12,688 nucleotides of DNA from CAZUFB01 sp048173955 (GCA_048173955.1 DBEYOB010000062.1:1-12688), one strand, 5' to 3'. Shown: positions 1 to 7,500, counted from the stretch's first letter. Numbers and translations: made by a program. Notes: a model not told the origin generated them from the sequence alone.

Positions 1-198
1 GCCAAGAATCGTCCCCAATCCTGTTCCCGTCAAATACCATGAATCGTCAGACGTGTAGCCCAACGTCGAGCTGATAACCAAGAACGCTATGAGAGCGTAA
101 GTCATGGCATCCGTAACCTTCATGCTTTGCAGAAAGCCTGATTTTGACCGCGTATGAGAAGAAGACATTTTCAGCGAAGGATAGGTCGTTAGACTCAT
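1..198 (-). CDS. Membrane protein of the polysaccharide operon, N-terminal 66 codons only
   Basis: An open frame begins with ATG at 198 and runs off the left window edge, so only about 66 residues are visible. After a polar, Ser/Thr/Lys-rich N-terminus there is one clear hydrophobic segment (about residues 32-45, TYALIAFLVISSTLGY) followed by a short extracytoplasmic-looking loop. The gene starts 4 bases after the stop of the GT32 gene, so it is almost certainly co-transcribed; a GGGAAAAGGG stretch just upstream can serve as ribosome binding site. In-frame ATGs at residues 11 and 26 are alternative starts. In this position a polysaccharide polymerase (Wzy/O-antigen ligase type) or flippase would be usual, but the visible part is too short to decide. 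Base composition is lower in GC than in the operon's upstream genes. Confidence 0.6.
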   Translation of the reverse strand, partial: MSLTTYPSLKMSSSHTRSKSGFLQSMKVTDAMTYALIAFLVISSTLGYTSDDSWYLTGTGLGTILG

Positions 199-202
199 CG
201 TT

Positions 203-1021
203 TCAGCTCATCCCTTTTCCCTTACGCTTTGCCAATTTTTTCTTGAGCGGAGCAAGGCTTCTCTTCTTGACGCAAAGCGCAAGATTGGCTGCAATGAAGA
301 TAGCTTTGTGGGGGGCGCGGGGAAACTTTCGTGCGAAAGCATAATGTAGTTCCGTTTCCTCGCGGTCTTCCGGATGCCATGAACCGCTGAAGTGATGAAT
401 GGTGTAGGAGTTGCTGGTCAACTCAATCAGGCCCGTATGCCAGCTTTTCGGACAAAAATAGTCCTTAGGGTAGAGAGTAAACCCGTCCACCGTCTGTTTA
501 TTTCCGTTCAAGACGAGTCCGGCTTCGAGACACGCGTCTGTTATATACTTCGTGTTCGGGGTTGTGTCGTATGCGCCATTTGGCAGAAGAAAATGCTTTT
601 CATCGTAATCGGCAAGAAGGCGCTTAAAGAAAGGATGCCCGCATCGAGCCGCCATTATCCCAGTCGGAACGATTCTGTCGTCCTCGAAACCAGAGAAAGC
701 TTCTTCGTTCAGAAATCTATCCAAGGGCTTCAAGACTTCGACATCCGCATCCATATAGATGCCGCCGTAGTCAACCAAAACCTTCAAACGCGCGTAGTCA
801 CTGACAAACGCCCACTTCTTGCTCTCGTACGCTTCAAGGCAATACTGATTTTGAGACACATCGAAGTTCGTCTCGTCCCAACGAATGATTTCGTAGTCGG
901 GACAGTGCTCCTCCCAAGACGAAATACACTTCTCTGCAAGCGGAGTGAGAGGGTTACCCCCAAACCATACGAAGTGAATCACCTTCGGTATCTTCTGTTC
1001 GTTTGCTGATTTATCATCCAT
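203..1021 (-). CDS. GT32-family capsular polysaccharide glycosyltransferase
   Basis: This 272-residue protein has the hallmarks of the sugar-binding-region-containing-DXD family (PF04488, GT32). An N-terminal IPKVIHFVWFGG strand comes first, then SSWEEHCPDYEIIRWDE (about 35-50), AFVSDYARLKVLVDYGGIYM (71-90) and the metal-binding MDADVEV motif with D91-x-D93. Such enzymes transfer a sugar from a nucleotide donor to a lipid-linked repeat unit on the cytoplasmic face. Length is normal for the family. The start ATG is preceded by GGAGA at a good distance. The C-terminus is very basic (KKKLAKRKGKG), typical of peripheral membrane attachment. It follows the SDR gene after a 73-base gap, the longest in the operon, and a sampled stretch is near 50% GC against about two-thirds for the genes upstream, suggesting separate acquisition. 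Family assignment is firm; donor and acceptor are unknown. Confidence 0.9.
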   Translation of the reverse strand: MDDKSANEQKIPKVIHFVWFGGNPLTPLAEKCISSWEEHCPDYEIIRWDETNFDVSQNQYCLEAYESKKWAFVSDYARLKVLVDYGGIYMDADVEVLKPLDRFLNEEAFSGFEDDRIVPTGIMAARCGHPFFKRLLADYDEKHFLLPNGAYDTTPNTKYITDACLEAGLVLNGNKQTVDGFTLYPKDYFCPKSWHTGLIELTSNSYTIHHFSGSWHPEDREETELHYAFARKFPRAPHKAIFIAANLALCVKKRSLAPLKKKLAKRKGKGMS

Positions 1022-1094
1022 GATTTCTCCAATGGGTGGTTCGGGCTTCCGGCGTCAAAGAGGCAGCGATATCAGGTTTGTCAACTGGCACGCC

Positions 1095-1961
1095 CTACTC
1101 ATCGTCCACTCCGTCCCAGAATGCCTTGATGTGGTTGCCTGCATTGGTGTGGACTACCTCTCCGGAGATGCACTTCGAGGCGTCGGAGAGCAGGAACAGC
1201 GCCACCTCTGCGACCTCCTCGGGAAGGAAGACACGCCCCGAGGCGCAGTCGCGCCACAGGTTGCCGTCGGAGGCGTCGGCGTATTCCGATGTCATGTCCG
1301 AGAGCGTCACGCCGGGGGCGACCGCGTTCACGCGGATACCCCGCTTGTACACGCGCCGCGACGCTGCGCGGACGAAGCTGTCCATGGCGGCCTTCGTCAT
1401 GCCGTAGGGGGTGTCGTAGGCCTGCTCACCGGTCTCGGACGTCACAACGAGCAGGTTCCCGAAGGGCTCGGCGGCGCGCAACCTGCGCTCCAGGAACTCC
1501 TTGGAGAGGAAGTAGGCCCCGCGCACGTTGGTCCCGAACTGGGCGTCGAAGCCCTCGACGGTGACCCTGGAGAAATGCCCCTCGTGGAGCGAAACGCCGG
1601 CGTTGGCGACGAGGCTGTCGGCGGCACCCCCGAGGCGCTCCTCGCACGCGTCCAGGAACTCTCCGGCACGCTCGACATCGCGCACGTCGGCGACGACGTA
1701 CGACGCCGCCGCGCCGATCTCGGCGCACGCCGCCCTGAGGGTCCCCTCGCTGCGCCCCGACACGACGACCCTGGCCCCCTCAGAGGCAAAGCGCCTCGCC
1801 ATCGCCAGGCCTAAGCCGCGGCCGCCGCCGGTGACCACGACGCGCCTGCCGGCGAGCAGCGAGCCGGCCGCCACCTGGGCCACCTCGACCGTCACTCTCT
1901 GCTCGGGAGACGACGACAGCACGAGCTTCGCCGCCTTCCTGATGTAGCGCTTGATACCCAT
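1095..1961 (-). CDS. Short-chain dehydrogenase/reductase (SDR) in the polysaccharide operon
   Basis: A complete classical SDR of 288 residues, presumably a cytoplasmic NAD(P)-dependent oxidoreductase. The nucleotide-binding TGGGRGLG lies at residues 44-51, an R at 70 after the second strand (VVVSGR) suggests NADP preference, the structural NAG is at 120-122, and the catalytic residues are S175 (VVTSETG), Y186 and K190 (YGMTK). The PG motif follows in NAVAPGVTLSDM. About 37 residues precede the Rossmann fold, a basic amphipathic extension (MGIKRYIRKAAKLVL) not usual in SDRs. The gene starts 3 bases after the MenD-like gene stops, with GAGGGG as ribosome binding site inside that gene's end. The tight coupling suggests it reduces or oxidises the product of the thiamine-diphosphate enzyme, but that is inference; the substrate cannot be read from the sequence. 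Confidence 0.9.
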   Translation of the reverse strand: MGIKRYIRKAAKLVLSSSPEQRVTVEVAQVAAGSLLAGRRVVVTGGGRGLGLAMARRFASEGARVVVSGRSEGTLRAACAEIGAAASYVVADVRDVERAGEFLDACEERLGGAADSLVANAGVSLHEGHFSRVTVEGFDAQFGTNVRGAYFLSKEFLERRLRAAEPFGNLLVVTSETGEQAYDTPYGMTKAAMDSFVRAASRRVYKRGIRVNAVAPGVTLSDMTSEYADASDGNLWRDCASGRVFLPEEVAEVALFLLSDASKCISGEVVHTNAGNHIKAFWDGVDDE

Positions 1962-1964
1962 GCG

Positions 1965-3734
1965 TCAGCCCCTCTTGAACATGCCCGCGATGCGCTGGGC
2001 CCTCTCCTGGCCAATCGTCTTCTTGACGAGCTCCTTGGAGCGGCGGATCGCCTCGGACTGCGCGTCGCGCGGACGGGTCGCGTCGTAGATGTCGTAGAGC
2101 ACCTGCGAGTCGGCACTCATCTCCGTGAAGACCTCGAGGACGACGGGCGCCTCCGCCCCCTCGTCGAAGAACTCCTCCAGCGTCTCGGAGAGCTCGCCGG
2201 CGTCCCTCGCCGACAGGTAGCGGAACCCGCACTCCCGCACCCATCCCTCGGCCTTCGTGTGGTGGCGGGCGGTGGTGTGCAGGTCGGAAGACTCGTTCTT
2301 CCACATCCCGTTGTAGTAGAACTCCTCCCCTCCCTGGTTGTTCAGGAGCAGGATGCGCACCTTGCCGCCGATGTGCCGGATGCGCAGGGCGTTCATGTCG
2401 TAGAAAAACGCGAGGTCGCCGACCACGAGGAAGGTCGGCTTCCCGCTCGCGGCCGCCTGCCCGAGCATCGAGGAGAGCGGTCCGTCTATGCCGTGGGTGC
2501 CGATGTTGGCGTACACTTTTACGTCCGGCTGCAGCCTGAAGAAGTTGGTGATGCGGATGGCGTTGTTGATGGCGAGGTGCAGGACCGAGCCCGAGGGCAC
2601 TCGCTCGACGACCTCCCTTATCGCCAGGACGTTCGACCACGGCAGCTCGGGCACCGTCGCCGAGGCCTCATACGCCTTGAGCGCTCCCAGATAGGTCCCG
2701 TCGTTCCCGCCCCCCGCCAGGGCATCGGACATGCGGGAGAAGAAGGCTTCCGGGGTGCACTCGAACACCGCGGTCAGGCTCTTGAACATGTCACAGACAG
2801 AACCGTCCTCGCGCACGGACCAGTGCTCGAAGTCCCCCGCGCGCCTGCGGAGCATGTCCTTGAGGCCCGCGGTCATGTTGCCGCCGAACGATATCACGAC
2901 GTCGGGCAGGAACTCGGCGAACTTCCTCTCCGTTATGTAGCGGTACTCCATGCACAGCGTCGGGTTGAAGGCGTGGTCGCGCGGCACGTTCGCCATGTAC
3001 TCCGCGGCCACGGCGGCGTTGCAGGAGCTGCAGAAGCGCCCCAGCGCCTTGGAGAGCTCCGGGGAGGCGCCCGTCGTCTGCCCCGCGACGACCAGGATAC
3101 GCCCGGCGGCGGAGAGCCTCCGCGCGTAGGGCTCCCACGCGTCGTCCCCGTCGAGGGAGGAGACGCGCCGCACCCGCGTGACCTTCGGGAGCTCCCGCAC
3201 GTTGAAGGAGTTGTTGTACGACTTCATGGGCACGTTGATGTGGACGGGGCCCGTCCCGCGGTGGTCGAGCTCCAGCAGCGCCTCGTTGACCAGGCGTTGG
3301 CAGAACAGGAAGTCGTCGCGGTCGTTCACGATGGGCAGGTTCACCGACTTGCGCACGTGGCGGTCGTACATGCCCACCTGGTCGATCATCTGGTCCTCCC
3401 ACTGCCCAAGCATCGCCGGGTCGCGGTCACTCGTGAGCACGACGAGGGGCACACCCTGGTAGAAGGCCTCCGTCACCGGCGGCCAGTAGTTGCACGTGGC
3501 CGTGGATGACGTGCACGAGATGACGACCGGCTCGCCGGACTCCTGAGCAAGACCGAGGGCGAAGTAGCCGGCGCTACGCTCGTCAACGACCGAGTAGCAT
3601 TCGAAGAACGGGTCCTCCTCCACCGAGTGGACGAAGGGAACATTCCTGCTGCCCGCCGAAAGCACGCACTTCCGGATGCCGTACTCTTTGAGCAAGGCGA
3701 TGATAATCTGATAGGACTTCAGCTCCGTGTACAC
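1965..3734 (-). CDS. MenD-like thiamine-diphosphate-dependent enzyme
   Basis: This 589-residue protein matches the three-domain layout of 2-succinyl-5-enolpyruvyl-6-hydroxy-3-cyclohexene-1-carboxylate synthase (MenD). The N-terminal Pyr domain has SAGSRNVPF (26-34, the family's PGSRSTPL), VVDERSAGYFALGLA with catalytic-type E52, CTSSTATCNY, and TSDRDP...IDQVG (101-121). The C-terminal PP domain has the cofactor/metal motif GDLAFFYDMNAL (439-450) ending in LLNNQGG (464-469). The start is GTG, supported by AAAGGAGG 7 bases upstream (3742-3749); it overlaps the pyruvyl transferase gene by 16 bases. No other menaquinone gene is present, and it is embedded in a sugar-polymer operon next to an SDR and a pyruvyl transferase. 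A role in building an unusual acyl or keto substituent or sugar by carboligation is therefore more likely than menaquinone synthesis; this is inference. A conserved but plain menD cannot be excluded without phylogeny. Confidence 0.85.
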   Translation of the reverse strand: MYTELKSYQIIIALLKEYGIRKCVLSAGSRNVPFVHSVEEDPFFECYSVVDERSAGYFALGLAQESGEPVVISCTSSTATCNYWPPVTEAFYQGVPLVVLTSDRDPAMLGQWEDQMIDQVGMYDRHVRKSVNLPIVNDRDDFLFCQRLVNEALLELDHRGTGPVHINVPMKSYNNSFNVRELPKVTRVRRVSSLDGDDAWEPYARRLSAAGRILVVAGQTTGASPELSKALGRFCSSCNAAVAAEYMANVPRDHAFNPTLCMEYRYITERKFAEFLPDVVISFGGNMTAGLKDMLRRRAGDFEHWSVREDGSVCDMFKSLTAVFECTPEAFFSRMSDALAGGGNDGTYLGALKAYEASATVPELPWSNVLAIREVVERVPSGSVLHLAINNAIRITNFFRLQPDVKVYANIGTHGIDGPLSSMLGQAAASGKPTFLVVGDLAFFYDMNALRIRHIGGKVRILLLNNQGGEEFYYNGMWKNESSDLHTTARHHTKAEGWVRECGFRYLSARDAGELSETLEEFFDEGAEAPVVLEVFTEMSADSQVLYDIYDATRPRDAQSEAIRRSKELVKKTIGQERAQRIAGMFKRG

Positions 3735-4843
3735 GCGGAGACCTCCTTTGCCAAGTATTCGCAGGCGGCGGCGCGCCCCTCTACAACGCGCTCACGCACG
3801 GTGTCCCAGTCGGGGGCGGTATCGAGCAAACGGGAGAAAACGGCCGGGGACGCCGCCGCCCTATCTTCCAGACCCAACCTTCCGAGCAGGTCGGTCAGCT
3901 TCTCAGCGTTGCCGTAGCCCTGCGTGCGCACAATCGTGGCAAACGGCCGCTCGGCGATGGCGGAAAGAATGGTGCCGTGGAAGGTGTCGGTGAGGACGCA
4001 TTCCGCCCCCCTGAAGGCTGCCAGAACCTCGAAGGGGCCCAGGTCGAGGAACTCGTCGCAACACCCCTGGACACCGCCGACGTTGACGACCCTCAGGCCA
4101 CGTTTATCGGCATACGCGCGCAGCGCGGCGCACTCCCCCTTCGTAAGCCTTCCCGAATAGGCGTAGGCGATCATGTAGCGGCCCTTGACGGGGCTCTCCG
4201 GCATATCTTCATTGCCGAAGAAGTCCCAGGCGAGGACCGGGTCGAGGTTCCGGACGGGGTCAGAACCGGTGAGCTCCCGAACGACCGACGCCGTGTTCTC
4301 ATCGCGCACCGAGACCGAGTCGAGTCCGGAGATCCACCCCGCGACCTCGTCAGCGACATCATGCGCACGCAGTTTCCCAACCGTCGTGTTGCCGCAGGAA
4401 GCGGCATATGTAATCGTGCGCCCCGCTTTTGAGTTGGCCCCGAACAGGTCGGGGCTGTACCCGACGTTGGGGTTGGATTGCACGCAGTTGAACACCTCGT
4501 CCGAGCCGATGACGAGCATGTCGAGGCCCTCGGTGCGGAAGTCCGGCTCGGCGGGCAGGCCGAGCAGGGGCCACGCCCGGGAGTCGTAGCGGCGCTTGTA
4601 GTTCGCGTATGCCAGCTTGGCCCCGAGCGGCCCGGGGCCGCCGAGGACCTCGGCGAGCTTGGCGGCGGGGCGCGGCATGCGCGAGGCGTCCGCCTCCACC
4701 AGGCAGCGCCCCGGGCGGTAGTCCACGAAGCGCACCTCGCACCCCAGCGGCTCGAGCAGCCTCTTCAGGCCGTACGCCTGCAGGAACGACCCGTAGTTCC
4801 GTATCCTCTGCATCGACAGTATGCCGACCCTAGGTTTATCCAT
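3719..4843 (-). CDS. Polysaccharide pyruvyl transferase family protein
   Basis: A 374-residue member of PF04230 (CsaB/WcaK/ExoV-like, a GT-B-like fold). These enzymes transfer an enolpyruvyl group from phosphoenolpyruvate to a sugar as a ketal, giving the polymer a negative charge; some members act on other donors. Visible signatures are the N-terminal strand RVGILSMQRIRNYGSFLQAY (5-24), VIGSDEVFN (111-119), SVRDENT (178-184), the RNLDPVLAW segment (198-206) and the family hallmark LTDTFHGTILSA (284-295). Length is typical. It begins 3 bases after the Alg13-like gene with GAAGG upstream, and its 3' end overlaps the start of the MenD-like gene, implying translational coupling. It presumably decorates the repeat unit in the cytoplasm. 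The acceptor sugar is unknown, and whether phosphoenolpyruvate is the true donor cannot be told from the sequence. Confidence 0.9.
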   Translation of the reverse strand: MDKPRVGILSMQRIRNYGSFLQAYGLKRLLEPLGCEVRFVDYRPGRCLVEADASRMPRPAAKLAEVLGGPGPLGAKLAYANYKRRYDSRAWPLLGLPAEPDFRTEGLDMLVIGSDEVFNCVQSNPNVGYSPDLFGANSKAGRTITYAASCGNTTVGKLRAHDVADEVAGWISGLDSVSVRDENTASVVRELTGSDPVRNLDPVLAWDFFGNEDMPESPVKGRYMIAYAYSGRLTKGECAALRAYADKRGLRVVNVGGVQGCCDEFLDLGPFEVLAAFRGAECVLTDTFHGTILSAIAERPFATIVRTQGYGNAEKLTDLLGRLGLEDRAAASPAVFSRLLDTAPDWDTVRERVVEGRAAACEYLAKEVSACTRS

Positions 4844-4846
4844 CTT

Positions 4847-5335
4847 CTAAATTCCTTCTATCAGCCGCTCGAGCCCCTCGCAGAACTCGGCGTTATGGCT
4901 TGCAAACCCCGCGCCCCCGGCCGACAGACGGCGGGCCTCCTCGACCGCGGCGGGCAGGTCCGAGACGTCGTAGACGGGCACGATGCCTCCCACCCTCTCG
5001 GTAACCAGGCGCACGAAGTCCGCCTGATGGTCGTTCACGTGCTCGCCGTACTCGGCCCGCCTGGGCACGACGACCGGCACCTTGCCGGCCGCCATCGCCT
5101 CGACGAAGCTCGAGGGGCCGCCGTGGGCGACCACGACGTCGGCCCCCTCCATGCGCGAGCGCATCTCGGGCGCGGGCACGAAGCGCGCCCATTCGCAATG
5201 CTTCGGCTCGTAGGTGCAGTAGCCCGTCTGGACGAAGACGGGCTCGGCTATGGTCCCGTCGGCGACCAGCCCGTCCATCGCCCTCACGAGGCGGTCGAAC
5301 TGCTGCTCGTGGGTCCCCACGGTCACGAAGATCAT
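4847..5335 (-). CDS. Alg13-like catalytic subunit of a split glycosyltransferase (EpsF/PssE/Cps14G type)
   Basis: A 162-residue protein resembling the C-terminal half of a GT28 enzyme. MIFVTVGTHEQQFDRLV opens the chain, VVVAHGGPSSFVEAMAAGK (67-85) is the donor-binding loop, and VVVPRRAEYGEHVNDHQADF (88-107) is a strongly conserved family segment. It carries the UDP-sugar binding site and works as a heterodimer with the Alg14-like membrane anchor encoded directly upstream. In streptococcal and rhizobial polysaccharide systems such pairs add the second sugar (galactose or glucuronic acid) to the lipid-linked primer. The start ATG has GGGAGG upstream, and 15 bases separate it from its partner's stop, which fits co-expression in a fixed ratio. 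Residues 130 to the end are poorly conserved. The sugar transferred is not predictable here. Confidence 0.9.
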   Translation of the reverse strand: MIFVTVGTHEQQFDRLVRAMDGLVADGTIAEPVFVQTGYCTYEPKHCEWARFVPAPEMRSRMEGADVVVAHGGPSSFVEAMAAGKVPVVVPRRAEYGEHVNDHQADFVRLVTERVGGIVPVYDVSDLPAAVEEARRLSAGGAGFASHNAEFCEGLERLIEGI

Positions 5336-5350
5336 CCGTCCCGCACCTCC

Positions 5351-5818
5351 CTAGAAGATCGAACCGAGGTCGACCGAGCCCGGGTACACCCGGGTCATCT
5401 CCGGCCACTGGACAACGAACAGGTCGGTGAAGCGGCGGACAAGCCTGCCGGTGAGGGTCGGGGCGTCCACGCGGTCGAAGACCTCGACGTAGACGGTCTT
5501 GGCGCCCATGAGCTTGCCCACGAGGAAGAAGGGCACGGCGATGGCGGCACCCGAGGAGACGATGAGGTCGGGCCGCTCCTTGCGCAGCACCCTTACCGCC
5601 AGCAGCGTGTTCCTCACGGTGTTCTTGACATTCCTATTCGTGGGGAAGTGGCAGTGGTAGACCCGCTCCCCCTCGAGCGCGGTGTTGGCGTCCTCCTTGT
5701 CGAAGGTCACCCAGAAGCGGTCCGCCGCCCCCTCGAGCACCGGCATGAGCATGCGCATGTGCGTGAGGTGCCCGCCGCTGGAGGTCGGTATGCACACCTT
5801 TGCCTTCGTGATGTCCAT
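5351..5818 (-). CDS. Alg14-like membrane/acceptor subunit of a split glycosyltransferase (EpsE/PssD/Cps14F type)
   Basis: A 155-residue protein of the Alg14 family, the partner of the Alg13-like protein encoded next. It opens with KVCIPTSSGGHLTHMRML, whose SSGGH (13-17) is the family's signature, and carries RPDLIVSSGAAIAVPFFLVGKLMGAKTVYVEVFDR (about 82-116), an Alg14-typical membrane-associating and interaction region. It ends with VVQWPEMTRVYPGSVDLGSIF, the usual family terminus (QWPE...YPG). It recruits the catalytic subunit to the membrane, where the lipid-linked acceptor made by the preceding sugar transferase lies. The gene starts 3 bases after the sugar transferase stop, with GGGGAG as ribosome binding site. 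Length is that of bacterial members. Family assignment is very secure; specificity is unknown. Confidence 0.92.
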   Translation of the reverse strand: MDITKAKVCIPTSSGGHLTHMRMLMPVLEGAADRFWVTFDKEDANTALEGERVYHCHFPTNRNVKNTVRNTLLAVRVLRKERPDLIVSSGAAIAVPFFLVGKLMGAKTVYVEVFDRVDAPTLTGRLVRRFTDLFVVQWPEMTRVYPGSVDLGSIF

Positions 5819-5821
5819 GCC

Positions 5822-6844
5822 TCAGCTCCCCTGCGCGGTGAGCACGCAGCCCACGGTCTGCACGATTAACTTCGCGTCCGTCCCGACGCCGCACTTCCTC
5901 ACGTAGAGCAGGTCCAGGTCGACCCACTCGTCGAAGGTGATGGAGTCCCTGTTGCGCCTGGTCTGCCAGAAGCAGGTGATGCCGGGCTTGACCAGAAGGC
6001 GCAGCCTCTGGTGGGCGTCGTAGGTGGCGACCTCCTTCGGCAGCGCCGGCCTGGGGCCGACGACGGAGATGTCGCCCTTGAGGACGTTTATGAACTGGGG
6101 CAGCTCGTCCAGGGAAGTCTTGCGCAGGACCCTCCCAACGCGGGTGACACGGGGGTCGTCGCGCATCTTGAAGACCGGCCCCGTCTTCTCGTTCATGGCC
6201 TTCAGCTCCGCCAGCCTCGACTCGGCGTCGGGGACCATGGAGCGGAACTTGTACATGTCGAAGGTGGAGGGCTCGCCGTCCCCGCCGGCCCTGCCGACCC
6301 TCCTCTGCCTGAAGAGCACCGGGCCGGCCGGGTCGTCCAGCTTGACCGCCAGCGCGATGACGAGGAACAGCCAGGAGAGGCACACGAGCACGCACGCGCT
6401 GAAGGCCACGTCGAAGGCGCGCTTGAAGGCGCGGTAGCCGAGCCTGCCCTCCCGGAGCCTCCTGGCCGCCTCCAGGGTCTCGGCGTCCTCGCGCACGTCG
6501 GGGAGGGGCCCGGTGGCATCCAGGTCGAAGGCGATGCCGCTGCGCACGGTGAAGCCGGGGGCGGGGTCGTCGAACTCGCTGCCAGCCAACGAGCCGTCAA
6601 GCTTGGAATCTTCGAAGTCTTCGGAAACCGGGCCACCCGCTCGCACGGACCGAACCGCCGGGTCATCGACCACATGCAGTCCAGCAGGACTGTTCGCACG
6701 GCGGTTGCCCACGGCAGGGTCACCCGTAGCAGAGCCGCCCACGGCAGCACCCTTCGCCTGCCCCTCGGCCGCAAACCCTTCTGCAACCTCATCCCTATAC
6801 AGCTCTTCAACGACGGCCGCGCCGCCTTCAACCTGCCCCGACAT
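5822..6844 (-). CDS. Polyprenyl-phosphate sugar-1-phosphate transferase (bacterial sugar transferase) with unusual N-terminal extension
   Basis: This initiates the repeat unit by moving a sugar-1-phosphate from a UDP-sugar to undecaprenyl phosphate. I place the start at ATG 6844 (MSGQVEGG, 340 residues), 11 bases after the NusG-like stop; a longer reading to 7072 is low-quality and overlaps that gene. The catalytic domain (PF02397) covers about 137-335: a membrane helix (143-168), KLDDPAGPVLFRQRRVG, DMYKFRSM, MRDDPRVTRVGRVLRKTSLDELPQ with catalytic D246-E247, then KGDISVVGPRPALP and LLVKPGITCFWQ. It is a short, monotopic initiating enzyme, not the long WbaP/CpsE form with four N-terminal membrane helices. 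The first ~125 residues are an acidic, Gly/Ala-rich, apparently disordered region absent from typical members; part of its DNA (6627-6738) resembles a stretch inside the AAA/nuclease gene. Specificity (Glc, Gal or an N-acetyl sugar) is not determinable. Confidence 0.92.
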   Translation of the reverse strand: MSGQVEGGAAVVEELYRDEVAEGFAAEGQAKGAAVGGSATGDPAVGNRRANSPAGLHVVDDPAVRSVRAGGPVSEDFEDSKLDGSLAGSEFDDPAPGFTVRSGIAFDLDATGPLPDVREDAETLEAARRLREGRLGYRAFKRAFDVAFSACVLVCLSWLFLVIALAVKLDDPAGPVLFRQRRVGRAGGDGEPSTFDMYKFRSMVPDAESRLAELKAMNEKTGPVFKMRDDPRVTRVGRVLRKTSLDELPQFINVLKGDISVVGPRPALPKEVATYDAHQRLRLLVKPGITCFWQTRRNRDSITFDEWVDLDLLYVRKCGVGTDAKLIVQTVGCVLTAQGS

Positions 6845-6855
6845 CGACGCCCCGC

Positions 6856-7443
6856 CTAGCCCTTCACCGGGACGTCGATCGGCATGGGCTCCACGAACCC
6901 GCCGTCGGCATCGCAGACGCTGACCAGGCACACGCGCTTGTGGCGGTCGATCTTGCGTACGCGGGACTCCTGACCCACGAGCGGACCCCGCTGCACGTGC
7001 AGCTCGCCACCGGCAATCTCGGCGACGCTGTTGCGCAGGGTGTAGGTGTCGTCCATCGAGGTCTCGAACCACTCCCGAGCCTCCTCGGCAAGCGGTGCCC
7101 AGGCATGGCCGTCGGCGCCCACGAGCTGCACCGGGAAGCTCAGTTTCGCGAGCTCGCGGTCGAGCGCGGCCACGTCGCGCGTCGCAACGAACAGGTAGCC
7201 GGCGTACAGCGGCACGCTCTGGAGCGACCAGGCGCCACCGCGCTTGAACCAGCGCTCCTTGCGCAGGGCAAAGACGTCGTCGAGCACTTCGGCGGAAACG
7301 ATGCGGCGCAGCTTCTCGCAGGTCGCGGCCTCACGGCCTTCGGGAACCCGGGCGAGGTACCAGCGCAGCCTGCCGCGCGGCACGCGCCTGCCGCACGGGA
7401 GGCCCATGGGCATGCGCCCCGTGGCAACGCGCGTCGCACCCAT
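6856..7443 (-). CDS. NusG paralogue (LoaP/RfaH/UpxY-like processive antiterminator), first gene of the polysaccharide operon
   Basis: A 195-residue NusG-family protein. The NGN domain is at about 27-108 (RWYLARVPEGREAATCEKLRR, then the hydrophobic VPLYAGYLFVAT strand, the usual PLFPGYLFV-type motif). A KOW motif follows at about 147-175 (ELHVQRGPLVGQESRVRKID). Such paralogues ride with RNA polymerase and suppress termination across long polysaccharide operons. I choose ATG 7443 because GGAAGGGGG sits 8 bases upstream and because the frame's longest start (7548) would lie inside the presumed invertible segment. ATG 7491 is possible but falls in the loop of a leader hairpin. The first ~25 residues are basic and without known counterpart. 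Being first gene after a switchable promoter, it would make antitermination dependent on promoter orientation. Which named subgroup it belongs to is not decidable by eye. Confidence 0.85.
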   Translation of the reverse strand: MGATRVATGRMPMGLPCGRRVPRGRLRWYLARVPEGREAATCEKLRRIVSAEVLDDVFALRKERWFKRGGAWSLQSVPLYAGYLFVATRDVAALDRELAKLSFPVQLVGADGHAWAPLAEEAREWFETSMDDTYTLRNSVAEIAGGELHVQRGPLVGQESRVRKIDRHKRVCLVSVCDADGGFVEPMPIDVPVKG

Positions 7444-7483
7444 ATGCCGGACCCCCTTCCGCCGCCCCTTGCGCGCAGCTTTG

Positions 7484-7500
7484 GAAGGCATGGGGCCTTC
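7484..7500 (-). promoter_or_regulatory. Hairpin in the leader of the NusG-like gene
   Basis: Read on the minus strand, GAAGGC-CCCAT-GCCTTC forms a perfect 6-bp stem with a 5-base loop, about 40 bases before the ATG at 7443. LoaP-type antiterminators are recruited by a small RNA hairpin in the operon leader, and RfaH by an ops hairpin in the non-template strand, so this is a candidate recruitment element. There is no T-tract, so it is not an intrinsic terminator. The stem is short and could occur by chance in such GC-rich DNA. Confidence 0.35.

Noticed and set aside
2509..2520. TACACTTTT-like match to the invertible-promoter repeat
   Set aside because: It is only nine bases, inside the conserved coding region of the MenD-like gene, without an inverted partner nearby.
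2259..3509. 416-codon plus-strand open reading
   Set aside because: It is antisense to the MenD-like gene, has no domain-like features, and arises from GC-rich codon complementarity.
5379..5396. Palindrome CCCGGGT-AC-ACCCGGG near the end of the Alg14-like gene
   Set aside because: It encodes part of the conserved QWPE...YPG family terminus, so codon constraint in high-GC DNA explains it; there is no T-tract.
4478..5869. 463-codon plus-strand open reading
   Set aside because: It lies antisense to four well-supported operon genes and has a His/Arg/Glu-rich composition typical of complementary-strand readings in high-GC DNA.
5822..7072. Longer N-terminus for the sugar transferase, starting at 7072
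   Set aside because: The extra 76 residues overlap the NusG-like gene in another frame and are Arg-rich shadow sequence; ATG 6844 is correctly spaced after the upstream stop.
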